A stretch of 9,811 bases of DNA from an uncultured Prevotella sp. (GCA_900554835.1 USJD01000134.1:1-9811), one strand, 5' to 3'. Counted from the stretch's first letter, positions 1 through 7,766 are shown. The notes: generated by a model not told the origin, from the letters alone. Numbers and translations: made by a program.

Positions 1-1112
1 ATAGCTGCATGGATGGCAACAAAAAACAGGGCATAGGTGAGGGAAACCAGATACTCGTCTGAAATGACATTCCTGATGAGGCCTAACAGGTCGTCCTTGA
101 TGCCGTATGTTCCGAAAACAATGGCAAGGAACTCGCTCAGGACATAAAGGAAAAGTGGGTTCATTCCGAAAGACAGAAACAGAACTGTTATCGGGTTCTC
201 CTTTCTCTTTATGGTCTTTCCTTCCGCAATTATTTCACCCTTTCCTTCCGCAATTATTTCTTCCTTTCTTTTCGCATTTGTTTCACCCTTGTCAATCCAT
301 TGAATGAGCAGACTCAAGATCCAGGCAGCAAAGCCACAGGTCACGAATACATAGCTTGGACTCCATATTCTCTTGTTGATGCCGAAACCAATCAAGGAAA
401 GGAAGAAACCAAGAATGAGCATGACAAGACCACTGATTTTCAGAAACTTGATTTTGGAATGAACGTCCTGACCTGCAATGCTGATGTATTTGCAACAGAG
501 GAAACCTATCATCGTATGGGCGATGGCTGGCAATGTGCTCAGCAGTCCTTCGGGATCTACCGGACTCTTATGATAGAGGTGGTCGTAGCCGAAAATATGG
601 AGATCTGCCTGGGCGATGATGTTGACAGATGCGTCGTAGGCATAACCGTTGCCGAAAGCTAAGATGCCCATATAGCCGATGATGATGCCGAGGATGATAT
701 GGATAAAGTACCGTTGGTTGATATGGATAGCCAACAGGGATACAATGCCATAACAGAGGGCTATGCGCTGTAAGACTGCCCATATACGCAGATGCGCAAA
801 GTCTAATCCATTACCCGAACAAATCATATCAAACCAGTTGATACAGAGTCCGATAAGGAAAAGCAAGATGGTGCGTTTTGCGATTTTTCTGTAGATCATT
901 AGCGAGGGCTTAAACTCCGTCTTTCTCAAAGACAGATAGGTGGACATACCCATCATGAAGAGGAAGAAAGGAAAGACCAGGTCGCAGGGAGTCAAGCCGT
1001 TCCACTTGCTATGCGTCAGAATATGATAGTTCTGTTCACCGCCATTGTTGACCAATATCATGAGGGCTACTGTGAGCCCTCGCATGATATCCAGAGATTT
1101 GAGTCTGATCAT
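1..1112 (-). CDS. HGSNAT/NagX-like membrane N-acetyltransferase (DUF5009-type), 3' end cut by window
   Basis: This is an integral inner-membrane acyltransferase of the heparan-alpha-glucosaminide N-acetyltransferase type, which passes an acetyl group from cytoplasmic acetyl-CoA across the membrane to a terminal glucosamine. The 370 visible residues begin MIRLKSLDIMRGLTVALMIL. A segment at residues 34-50 contains HSKWNGLTPCDLVFPFF, matching the human HKASWNGLT-type region as I remember it, so His34 aligns with the proposed catalytic histidine. A second shared block is DHLYH...VDPEGLLSTL at about residues 177-194, and a third is FGMNPLFLYV near 315-324. About ten hydrophobic segments are visible. 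A charged loop at residues 274-306 contains an 8-residue tandem repeat and looks like an expansion. The protein runs off the left edge, probably lacking only its last 10-20 residues. It lies 57 bases downstream of the GH89 gene on the same strand with no clear terminator between, so an operon is likely. Family call is firm; the natural acceptor sugar is inferred. Confidence 0.85.
   Translation of the reverse strand, partial: MIRLKSLDIMRGLTVALMILVNNGGEQNYHILTHSKWNGLTPCDLVFPFFLFMMGMSTYLSLRKTEFKPSLMIYRKIAKRTILLFLIGLCINWFDMICSGNGLDFAHLRIWAVLQRIALCYGIVSLLAIHINQRYFIHIILGIIIGYMGILAFGNGYAYDASVNIIAQADLHIFGYDHLYHKSPVDPEGLLSTLPAIAHTMIGFLCCKYISIAGQDVHSKIKFLKISGLVMLILGFFLSLIGFGINKRIWSPSYVFVTCGFAAWILSLLIQWIDKGETNAKRKEEIIAEGKGEIIAEGKTIKRKENPITVLFLSFGMNPLFLYVLSEFLAIVFGTYGIKDDLLGLIRNVISDEYLVSLTYALFFVAIHAA
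216..260 (-). repeat. 24-bp in-frame tandem duplication inside the acetyltransferase gene
   Basis: The 21-base string CTTTCCTTCCGCAATTATTT plus C occurs at 216-236 and again at 240-260, a 24-base period. On the coding strand this encodes EIIAEGKG followed by EIIAEGKT (residues 285-300). A shorter related piece, TTTCACCCTT, occurs at 233-242 and again at 281-290. The period is a multiple of three, so copy-number change would lengthen or shorten the loop without breaking the frame. Confidence 0.9.
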
Positions 1113-1145
1113 AGTTTTCTGAGTGTTTTATCTTGTTCTTAATTT

Positions 1146-1181
1146 TTTATCAGATAAGATTCGTTGTTTTTATCTGATAAA
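1146..1181 (-). other. AT-rich inverted repeat (hairpin) overlapping the GH89 stop codon
   Basis: TTTATCAGATAA at 1146-1157 is perfectly complementary to TTATCTGATAAA at 1170-1181, with a 12-base spacer. The right arm includes the last codons and TAA stop of the alpha-N-acetylglucosaminidase. On the transcribed minus strand the hairpin is followed by an A-rich stretch, not a run of T, so it does not look like an intrinsic terminator. It may be an mRNA processing or stabilising hairpin between two operon genes, or a protein-binding palindrome. The structure is certain; the role is not. Confidence 0.6.
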
Positions 1182-3464
1182 CTTGATAACTTCCTTTGCC
1201 ACTTCCACGCAGTCTCCTTCTGGTTGAGCACTGTAGGTGTTGTGCTGCAGAGTCCATGGTTCCTCTATAGCATACCAGTCAATTACCGGACCGCCAGGCA
1301 ATGCCATTTGGAAGAGTTCGGCAGCAGTCTTGTTAGCATTCTTGCCACCGCCAAGCGCTTCGTAATCCACTTGGGTGCTGGCTTCCATCTGGTCTTCTAA
1401 CGCCTTCATGTAGATGCTCCATCTCTTGTAGTAGAAGTCTTTCAGCAAACCTTGCCATTCCTTGTGTGCATAGTCTCGGAGTCCTCCCTTATCAGCACAG
1501 GTGCGGTTTCCCCATGTGGTAATCTGTACACGGGCATTCCATTCATATTGGTCTTTCTCAGCCGTAGTCTTGCCGATTTTGCGTGCCTGTCCTGTCCAAT
1601 GTCCCAGACGGAATTCAGAACGGGTGCCTAAGAGTTTGTCCTGCAGGAGAATCATCTTCAGGAATCGGTCTGCATTCTTGTCAAAGTCTTTACGGGCAAA
1701 GGCATTGTAGTCGGCAATCGTCTGCAGGTACTGTTTTCTGCCCTGGTCGGCGAGAGCCTGTCGGCAGATATCCACGAGATCATATTCGTAGTTGTTGTTT
1801 CCTTTGTATTTATCAGCTACTTGTGCGAAGAGGATGGCAGCCTGTCGGGTGTCTTCCGGATCATAGTAGTTGTGCATTTTCGACCAGCTGGAAGCTTGAA
1901 AATTGTTTAATGATGGGCGTCCGCAGAAGATACTCTCATGAGGACCTTGCTGGTTGTTGCCGAGTGGACAGTTGTAGATGCTTTGTGCAAGCAGAGTCCA
2001 GGCTTTCACGATCGTATCATCGTGCACACCATATCTGGCAAAGCAGTAATCCTTGATCCATTCTTCCTTGGTCATCTTCTCCGCTCTCCAAGGCAGTTCG
2101 CTCATCAGTTCAAACATCACCGGGTTGTTTTCCGAACCTTCCATCGTAAAGCCCCAACCCTTCAGTGAAGAGATTGTGATGAGTGAAGAATTCTCTTGCT
2201 TTTGGGTGTCCGTTTTCCCTGTTGCGAGATAAAAGTTGTTGAGAAGCTGGTCCATTCTTCCATGAAGACCCACGTTTCCGCCAAAGTTCTCCAGAAGACA
2301 GAAGAGCCATTGATGCTTGCCGTATCCACCTTCCCGTTTCCAGATACTCGGACTTCCGAACATCGGACGGCATTCAGAGAATAGGTCGAGTATGAGGAGG
2401 TCGCCAACCTTCAGATTTTCTATCATCTGTGGACGTGGATTCTCGGTCCAGCCCTGAACCACCCACACAGCCTCAGGATTGGCACGCTTCATGGCATCCA
2501 TCAGCACCTTTCCTGCTTTTCCGTAATCAACGGCAGCATCATCATTGCTTTCGTGGAAAGGGTCCATGGAGTAATAGGAAGCCTTACCGAAGAGACGGGT
2601 GAGTTCCTTATAATATAGGTCTGCGATTTCTGCAAATCGGGCATCCGTAGGTGATAGGTTGGCTGGGCGCTGATAACCATTCCAGCGACCGCCATCAGTC
2701 ACGTTGAGTCCTAACTTTTCTTTGGCATCATGAGGCATCATACCGCAATAGCCCGGCAAGACTGGTTTCATCCCTAATTCCTTCATTCTTGCCAATATCT
2801 TCTTCTGCAATACTTCCTGCTGCTTGTACCAGTTGAGTGGCAGCGGACCGCCCCATCCCTCAAGGTTGTTCATTTCCCACCAAGCCAGGAAAGCAGGACC
2901 GGCAATGAATTTGCCGACTTCTTCCTCTGTATAGCCTAACTTGAGGAGCATGTTTCTCCATACACATTCTTCGCCTACGATGGCAAGCGGCATGTTGATG
3001 CCATGCAGAGCCATCCAGTCGATTTCTTTCTGCCAACGGTTCCAGTCCCAGAAAGCCATCGAGTAGGAGAAGGTGCAGTAGTTGAAATCGTAGCGCAATT
3101 TGAGATCTGTCTCATGGCGCTCCTTTTTCTCAACTCGTGGCAATACGGCAGGTATTTTAGCCGTCATATTGTTCCAGGAGATATGGATGCCGGCATAATG
3201 TTTGAGATACCAGTTGACGCCCACGGCAATATTCACCCAAGAGTTGCCTCGGATGATGATAGGGGATGAAGATTTCCTGCTGTTGGAGGAAGAATGAGAC
3301 TTCTGGTCAATCTCAAAGAAGTCTTTGTCCGATTTTACCAGTATGGTCTGAAACTTGCGTGAAGCGCCTTTGTCAATGCGTTCCAGGATGTCATCTACAG
3401 GATTTGCCTGTATGCCCGTAACGGTCAATAGAAATAGGTAGAATAATATTTTTCTCATATACAT
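1170..3464 (-). CDS. Alpha-N-acetylglucosaminidase, glycoside hydrolase family 89 (NAGLU-like)
   Basis: This enzyme hydrolyses terminal non-reducing alpha-linked N-acetylglucosamine, as in heparan sulfate or mucin-type glycans. The 764-residue length and three-part structure fit the family: an N-terminal domain at about 22-110, a TIM-barrel catalytic domain at about 120-460, and a helical C-terminal domain to the end. A signal peptide covers residues 1-20, with a plausible cleavage after GIQA, so the enzyme should be periplasmic or outer-surface. Family signatures visible are SYYSMDPFHES with Glu305 as probable acid/base, LLENFGGNVGLHGRMD at 390-405, and GFTMEGSENNPVMFELMSE with Glu442 as probable nucleophile, by comparison with human Glu316 and Glu446. 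Two in-frame ATGs (3464 and 3458) compete; the second gives MRKILFYLF, an equally good signal peptide, and neither has a clear ribosome site. Upstream aroB is separated by a terminator, so this gene probably starts its own transcript with the acetyltransferase behind it. Confidence 0.95.
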   Translation of the reverse strand: MYMRKILFYLFLLTVTGIQANPVDDILERIDKGASRKFQTILVKSDKDFFEIDQKSHSSSNSRKSSSPIIIRGNSWVNIAVGVNWYLKHYAGIHISWNNMTAKIPAVLPRVEKKERHETDLKLRYDFNYCTFSYSMAFWDWNRWQKEIDWMALHGINMPLAIVGEECVWRNMLLKLGYTEEEVGKFIAGPAFLAWWEMNNLEGWGGPLPLNWYKQQEVLQKKILARMKELGMKPVLPGYCGMMPHDAKEKLGLNVTDGGRWNGYQRPANLSPTDARFAEIADLYYKELTRLFGKASYYSMDPFHESNDDAAVDYGKAGKVLMDAMKRANPEAVWVVQGWTENPRPQMIENLKVGDLLILDLFSECRPMFGSPSIWKREGGYGKHQWLFCLLENFGGNVGLHGRMDQLLNNFYLATGKTDTQKQENSSLITISSLKGWGFTMEGSENNPVMFELMSELPWRAEKMTKEEWIKDYCFARYGVHDDTIVKAWTLLAQSIYNCPLGNNQQGPHESIFCGRPSLNNFQASSWSKMHNYYDPEDTRQAAILFAQVADKYKGNNNYEYDLVDICRQALADQGRKQYLQTIADYNAFARKDFDKNADRFLKMILLQDKLLGTRSEFRLGHWTGQARKIGKTTAEKDQYEWNARVQITTWGNRTCADKGGLRDYAHKEWQGLLKDFYYKRWSIYMKALEDQMEASTQVDYEALGGGKNANKTAAELFQMALPGGPVIDWYAIEEPWTLQHNTYSAQPEGDCVEVAKEVIKFIR

Positions 3465-3475
3465 TATATATAAAT

Positions 3476-3528
3476 AAAGGTTTAAAATTATGATGTAAAG
3501 GTCTCATATTTGAATATAGAAAAGGTCT
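3476..3528. repeat. Three short AAAGGTYT direct repeats in front of the GH89 gene
   Basis: AAAGGTTT at 3476-3483 and AAAGGTCT at 3497-3504 and 3521-3528 are spaced by 21 and 24 bases, close to two helical turns. They lie between the aroB terminator and the GH89 start, where the GH89 promoter must be. They could be operator half-sites, but eight-base repeats in AT-rich DNA can arise by chance. No clean TAnnTTTG element is visible in this gap; TAATTTTA at 3483-3490 on the minus strand is one base off. Confidence 0.3.
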
Positions 3529-3535
3529 AAAATAT

Positions 3536-3599
3536 AAATGTTGAAGAGTGTGTGTATCCACATTTCTCCTTCTGCTGATACACAATCTCTCCAACATTT
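3536..3599 (-). terminator. Long hairpin terminator downstream of aroB
   Basis: The arms 3536-3558 and 3577-3599 are inverted copies matching at 20 of 23 positions, with an 18-base loop. The hairpin begins 8 bases after the aroB stop codon. On the minus strand it is followed by a T-rich stretch (ATATTTTAGACC). This fits an intrinsic terminator that insulates the GH89 gene from aroB. Both arms contain the start of a spurious reading frame (each begins with ATG), which explains near-identical short peptides readable on both strands here. Confidence 0.75.
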
Positions 3600-3606
3600 C
3601 ATAAGA

Positions 3607-4653
3607 TTATCCTTCTCTGAAGAAATCCAGTGCTTCCTTGATTTCGTCCATGGTAGCCGTCTGGTTGATGCGGATGTCACCGATGCCTCCCAAGAGGGTG
3701 AAGTTGATGATGCCGTTCTGGTTTTTCTTATCGTGGTGCATCAGCTCTATCAGTTCATCGTAGTCATCACAGGTGATAGGCAATGTGCCGTAGTATTCCT
3801 TGATGAAACTTACGGTCTGTCTCATCTTTTCGGTAGGGAAACCTGTATGTGTGGCACTGAGATAGAGTTCGCAGATCATTCCGAAAGCAACCGCATGACC
3901 ATGCAGGATAGGGTTGCGCTTCAAAGCCCAACTCTCAAAGGCATGACCGAAGGTGTGTCCTAAGTTCAGAGCCTTGCGGATACCCTGCTCATGAGGATCT
4001 TCTTCTACGATGCGTTCCTTTACCTTCACGCTGTCAGCCACCATTTGCTGCAGATGTTTCAGGTCAGGATTATCCAAATCGAAGGTAATCAGTTCCTTCC
4101 ACATCTCCTCCGTAGAGATGAGTCCGTGCTTCAACATCTCGGCATAGCCAGAACAGATGTTCTCTGCATCCAGACTGCGCAGGAATTCTGTGTCGAGGAT
4201 GACAAACTTAGAATCATTGAATACACCTATCTCATTCTTCAGTCCGTTGAAGTTGATGCCCGTCTTGCCGCCAACCGATGCATCCACCATAGCAAGCAGC
4301 GTGGTAGGGATATTGATGAAGTTGATGCCGCGTTTGAAGGTGGAAGCAGCAAAACCGCCGAGGTCAGTCACCATGCCGCCACCGAGATTGATGAGGCAAG
4401 AGTGTCGTGAACCGCCGCCATCGCCGAGCGATTTCCATACATGAGCTATCGTTTCCAGGTTCTTATGGGTGTCTGTAGCACCTATCGTGATGACCTGTGC
4501 ATTTTTCAGCGTAAAGAATCCCTTGATGACCGGAAGACATTTTTCCTTCGTCACCTCATCGACAAGGATGAAAATCTTGTCGTGCTCGCATTCAGTGAGT
4601 GCATTGGCAATCTCACTCTCCAGATGAGTAGATATGATAATTCTCTGATTCAT
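3607..4653 (-). CDS. aroB: 3-dehydroquinate synthase
   Basis: AroB converts DAHP to 3-dehydroquinate, the second step of the shikimate pathway to aromatic amino acids, using NAD and a divalent metal in the cytoplasm. The 348 residues match the usual length. The NAD-binding segment is INLGGGMVTDLGGFAAS at 88-104, followed by the PTTLLAMVDASVGGKTGIN signature at 116-134 with Asp124 and Lys130. Probable metal ligands are Glu172 (GYAEMLKHG), His233 (LNLGHTFGHAFE) and His251 (HGHAVAFGM), with His237 in the active site. All key residues appear intact. The gene stands alone: no other aro gene is visible, it has its own promoter element close upstream, and a hairpin terminator lies directly after it. 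The only ATG compatible with the family start is the one chosen; no Shine-Dalgarno sequence is seen, which is normal for Bacteroidota. Confidence 0.97.
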   Translation of the reverse strand: MNQRIIISTHLESEIANALTECEHDKIFILVDEVTKEKCLPVIKGFFTLKNAQVITIGATDTHKNLETIAHVWKSLGDGGGSRHSCLINLGGGMVTDLGGFAASTFKRGINFINIPTTLLAMVDASVGGKTGINFNGLKNEIGVFNDSKFVILDTEFLRSLDAENICSGYAEMLKHGLISTEEMWKELITFDLDNPDLKHLQQMVADSVKVKERIVEEDPHEQGIRKALNLGHTFGHAFESWALKRNPILHGHAVAFGMICELYLSATHTGFPTEKMRQTVSFIKEYYGTLPITCDDYDELIELMHHDKKNQNGIINFTLLGGIGDIRINQTATMDEIKEALDFFREG

Positions 4654-4676
4654 AACAAAAACGTTTAATAATGTTG

Positions 4677-4684
4677 CAAAGGTA
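4677..4684 (-). promoter_or_regulatory. Probable -7 element (TACCTTTG) of the aroB promoter
   Basis: Read on the minus strand this is TACCTTTG, a perfect match to the Bacteroidota -7 consensus TAnnTTTG. It lies 23 bases before the aroB start, implying a very short leader. The expected -33 TTTG is not evident at the usual spacing: the position 19 bases upstream reads CTGC, within a T-rich run. The -7 box is therefore well supported and the -33 box is not. Confidence 0.6.
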
Positions 4685-4758
4685 CGTTAAAAAACTGACT
4701 TATGCAGTAAAAAAATCTATTTTTTTGATTGATTACACAATATTTGGCATAAAAATAG

Positions 4759-4766
4759 TATTTTTG
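4759..4766 (+). promoter_or_regulatory. Candidate -7 element (TATTTTTG) for the outer-membrane barrel gene
   Basis: TATTTTTG fits the Bacteroidota -7 consensus TAnnTTTG and would give a leader of roughly 50 bases before the ATG at 4824. No TTTG sits at the expected -33 distance; the nearest ones, at 4743-4746 and 4724-4727, are too close or too far. In such AT-rich DNA a chance match is possible. The 170-base gap to aroB would thus hold two divergent promoters. Confidence 0.35.
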
Positions 4767-4823
4767 TTTAAACCTTGTATAATTATGTACGTCAAAAAGG
4801 CAAATCAAAAATAACTTATTGCA

Positions 4824-7766
4824 ATGAAAAAATCAATTTTGATGATGCTGTTGCTTTTGGTCTCAATAGCATCGTTTGCTCAGGAACGCTTGGTAAGCGG
4901 AGCGATTATCGACCGGGATACCAAGGATCCTGTGGAGCAGGTGACCGTTCAGTTGCTCAAGACCGATAGCACCTATGTGACGGGTGCCATCAGCAACGAG
5001 AAAGGTCTTTTCCATCTGAATGCGCCAGGAAACGGCAAGTATCTTCTGAAGATTACGAGTGTAGGATATAAGCCTACCGTGAAGCGGGTGGTCATCGAAC
5101 AGGACAAGAACCTGGCTTTGGGGAATGTCGTTATCGGTGCTGATGCCATCATGCTGAAAGGTGCTGTGGTTACTGCTATGGCTCAGAAAGTAACGCTCAA
5201 GGAAGATACCTTCGTATATAACTCAGCTGCCTACCGTACACCGGAAGGTTCGGTGGTGGAAGAACTCGTGAAACGTCTGCCGGGTGCTGAGGTGAGCGAT
5301 GACGGTACCATCAAAATCAATGGTAAGGAGGTGAAGAAAATCCTCGTTGACGGTAAGGAGTTCATGACGGGTGATACCAAGACTGCCCTCAAGAACCTGC
5401 CTACCAGTATCATCGATAAGATCAAGGCTTACGATGAGAAGAGTGATCTCTCGAAGGTGACGGGTATTGATGATGGTGAGGAACAGACCGTGCTCGACTT
5501 CGGTGTGAAGAAGGGTATGAACAAGGGACTGATGTCTAATATCGACCTCGGTATCGGTAATAAAAATAGGTATAGTGCCCGAGGTATGGGTGGATATTTC
5601 AACAGTAATAACCGCTTCATGCTTTTCGGTAATGCCAACAATACCAGCGACCGTGGCTTCGGTGGCGGTGGACCAAGACGTGGCTTCGGTGGCGGCAATG
5701 GTTTGAATGCAAGCAAGATGCTGGCTGCCAACTATAATTATGAGGAGAAAGATAAATTCAAGATTAATACATCTCTTCGCTGGAATCACAGTGATGGTGA
5801 TGTCTGGAGTCGTCGTTCCAGCGAGAACTTCTTGGGAAGCAGTTCCTCTTTCTCCAACAGTTTGAGCCAGAGTTTCTCTCGCAGTGACAGTTGGAATGGT
5901 AATATCCGTCTGGAGTGGATGCCGGATACCATGACCAACATTCTCTTCCGTCCTTCTATCTCATGGACTACCAATGATAGTCGCAGCACGGGTCTTTCTG
6001 CATCGTTCAATCAGGATCCGTACCAGTATTCCGATGACCCTCTTTCTGATGAGGGCATAGAAAAGATGGATGAAGTGGATGCCGCGGTCAACAGACAGAA
6101 GTCTGTAAGCCTGAGTAATTCCAAGAACAATAACATCCGTGGCATGCTCCAGTTGAACCGCAAGCTCAATAATAAGGGACGTAACGTAACCCTCCGCATG
6201 GATGCCAAATATACCGATAAGGACAGCAAGAGTATCTCCCTGCAGAATGCCCAACTTTATCTGGTACAGAATGAAGCAGGCTTGGATTCCACATATCAGA
6301 CCAACCGCTATAATCTGACTCCTTCCAAGGATTACAGTTACAGTGCGCAGGCCACCTATAGCGAACCGCTCTGGAAGGCCACCTTCCTCCAGTTCAGTTA
6401 TAAGTTCACCTACAGTTACTCCAAGAGTGACCGTAGCACCTACGATTTCAGCAAATACAGTTTTGATGGAATCACTCCTCAATATGGAGCGTGGGGCAAT
6501 TACCTCGGTCGTCTGGATGGTGAACTGGGTGATTATAGAGATGATAAGTTGAGCCGCTATTCAGAGTATAAAAACTATACCCATGATATTCAGGTGATGA
6601 TGCGCTTCATCCGTCAGAAATATAATCTGAACTTCGGTGTGATGATCCAGCCTCAGCGTTCCAAGTTCATACAGGATTATCAGGGCAAATATGTAGATAC
6701 GGTGCGCACGGTGACCAACGTCAGTCCGACCCTCGATTTCCGTTACCGATTCTCCAAGATGAGCAATCTGCGTGTCAACTATCGCGGAACGACTTCACAG
6801 CCAAGCATCTCTCAGTTGCTCAACATCGTAGATGATAGCGACCCGCTCAATGTCTCTATGGGTAATCCGGGTTTGAAACCTTCGTTCACGCAGAACTTCC
6901 GATTGTTCTACAACAATTTCGTTCAGAATCATAACAAGGGTGTGATGACCTATATCAACTTCTCTACGACCAGCAACAGTATCAGCAATAAGGTGACCTA
7001 TGATGCAAGTACAGGCGGTAGAATCACCAAACCTGAGAATATCAACGGTAACTGGAATGTGCAGGGCGCTTTCATGTTCAACTGTTCTATCGACAGTGCA
7101 GGTGTATGGAATATCAATACCGATACCCATTTGGGTTATAATCACTATGTGAGTTATCTGAGTCTTGACAAGTCGCAGGATTCCCAGAAGAATACCACTC
7201 AGAATACCACATGGAATGAGCGTCTCTCTCTGAGTTATCGCAATGACTGGTTGGAATTGTCACTTGATGGAACATTGGCTTACAATCATGCCAAGAACAA
7301 GTTGCAGCCAAACAGCAACCTCGATACCTGGCAGTTCTCTTATGGACCTTCGATGACATTGACCGCTCCTTGGGGCACAAGTTTGAATACCAGCCTTTCC
7401 TGCAGCAGTCGCCGCGGATATTCCGATGAGTCGATGAATACAGATGAGTTTGTATGGAATGCCCAAATTTCACAGGGATTCCTGAAGGGTAAGCCTCTCA
7501 CTGTGATGCTTCAGTTCTACGACCTGTTGCACCAGCAGAGCACCTTCTCCAGAGCGATTTCATCCATTTCCCGTACGGATACGGAATACAATGCCATCAA
7601 CTCTTATGCGATGCTTCACGTAGTATATCGCATGAACCTCTTCGGAGGCAAGGATGCACGCAAGGGAAATCGCGAGGAAGGACCAGGTGGACGCCCTGAT
7701 TTCCGTGGTCGCCCATTTAATGGAGGTGGTCGTCCAATGGGTCCTCCTCCAGGACGTTTCTTTTAA
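4824..7766 (+). CDS. TonB-receptor-like outer-membrane beta-barrel protein with carboxypeptidase-regulatory-like N-terminus
   Basis: This is a 980-residue outer-membrane protein of the Bacteroidota OMP_b-brl_3 / TonB-dependent receptor type; its cargo is unknown. Residues 1-19 are a signal peptide (MKKSILMMLLLLVSIASFA). About 22-105 is a CarboxypepD_reg-like beta-sandwich. Residues 112-228 form a plug-like domain with AVVTAMAQ, RLPGAEVSDDGTIKINGKEV, ILVDGKEF and the conserved block YDEKSDLSKVTGIDDGEEQ. From about 230 to 955 alternating aromatic and polar residues suggest barrel strands, ending near MLHVVYRMNLFGG. Two odd glycine/arginine-rich pieces occur: one at 277-292 in an early barrel loop and one as a tail at about 957-980 ending PPPGRFF. 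No SusD-like lipoprotein follows, so this is not a SusCD pair. It is flanked by its own promoter region and a strong terminator, so it is probably transcribed alone. Siderophore, metal or peptide uptake, or a structural role, are all possible. Confidence 0.85.
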   Translation: MKKSILMMLLLLVSIASFAQERLVSGAIIDRDTKDPVEQVTVQLLKTDSTYVTGAISNEKGLFHLNAPGNGKYLLKITSVGYKPTVKRVVIEQDKNLALGNVVIGADAIMLKGAVVTAMAQKVTLKEDTFVYNSAAYRTPEGSVVEELVKRLPGAEVSDDGTIKINGKEVKKILVDGKEFMTGDTKTALKNLPTSIIDKIKAYDEKSDLSKVTGIDDGEEQTVLDFGVKKGMNKGLMSNIDLGIGNKNRYSARGMGGYFNSNNRFMLFGNANNTSDRGFGGGGPRRGFGGGNGLNASKMLAANYNYEEKDKFKINTSLRWNHSDGDVWSRRSSENFLGSSSSFSNSLSQSFSRSDSWNGNIRLEWMPDTMTNILFRPSISWTTNDSRSTGLSASFNQDPYQYSDDPLSDEGIEKMDEVDAAVNRQKSVSLSNSKNNNIRGMLQLNRKLNNKGRNVTLRMDAKYTDKDSKSISLQNAQLYLVQNEAGLDSTYQTNRYNLTPSKDYSYSAQATYSEPLWKATFLQFSYKFTYSYSKSDRSTYDFSKYSFDGITPQYGAWGNYLGRLDGELGDYRDDKLSRYSEYKNYTHDIQVMMRFIRQKYNLNFGVMIQPQRSKFIQDYQGKYVDTVRTVTNVSPTLDFRYRFSKMSNLRVNYRGTTSQPSISQLLNIVDDSDPLNVSMGNPGLKPSFTQNFRLFYNNFVQNHNKGVMTYINFSTTSNSISNKVTYDASTGGRITKPENINGNWNVQGAFMFNCSIDSAGVWNINTDTHLGYNHYVSYLSLDKSQDSQKNTTQNTTWNERLSLSYRNDWLELSLDGTLAYNHAKNKLQPNSNLDTWQFSYGPSMTLTAPWGTSLNTSLSCSSRRGYSDESMNTDEFVWNAQISQGFLKGKPLTVMLQFYDLLHQQSTFSRAISSISRTDTEYNAINSYAMLHVVYRMNLFGGKDARKGNREEGPGGRPDFRGRPFNGGGRPMGPPPGRFF
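5652..5695 (+). repeat. 27-bp-period in-frame repeat encoding the RGFGGG motif
   Basis: The 17-base string CGTGGCTTCGGTGGCGG occurs at 5652-5668 and 5679-5695, a 27-base (9-codon) period. It encodes RGFGGGGPR followed by RGFGGG at residues 277-291 of the barrel protein. Being in frame, it could expand or contract without disrupting the gene. Confidence 0.85.

Noticed and set aside
107..783. Short frames on both strands within the first kilobase
   Set aside because: They fall inside the minus-strand acetyltransferase, whose frame is open across the entire 1-1112 stretch and matches a known family.
3483..3490. TAATTTTA on the minus strand as a -7 box for the GH89 gene
   Set aside because: It is one base off consensus and has no TTTG at the -33 position; too weak to call.
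3391..3963. Two short reading frames on opposite strands with similar starts (MLERLCIS... and MLKSVCIH...)
   Set aside because: They arise from the two arms of the aroB terminator palindrome and overlap aroB or the GH89 start; they are not genes.
5223..5789. 188-codon open frame antisense to the barrel gene
   Set aside because: It lies wholly inside a well-supported gene, has a low-complexity Ile/Thr/His composition and shows no recognisable domain; it is a shadow frame.
5961..6482. 173-codon open frame antisense to the barrel gene
   Set aside because: Same reason: nested in a real gene, no promoter or domain evidence.
4824..7766. A SusC-type nutrient receptor of a polysaccharide utilisation locus
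   Set aside because: No SusD-like gene follows, the neighbours are converging or divergent single genes, and the plug/barrel sequence resembles the OMP_b-brl_3 type more than SusC.
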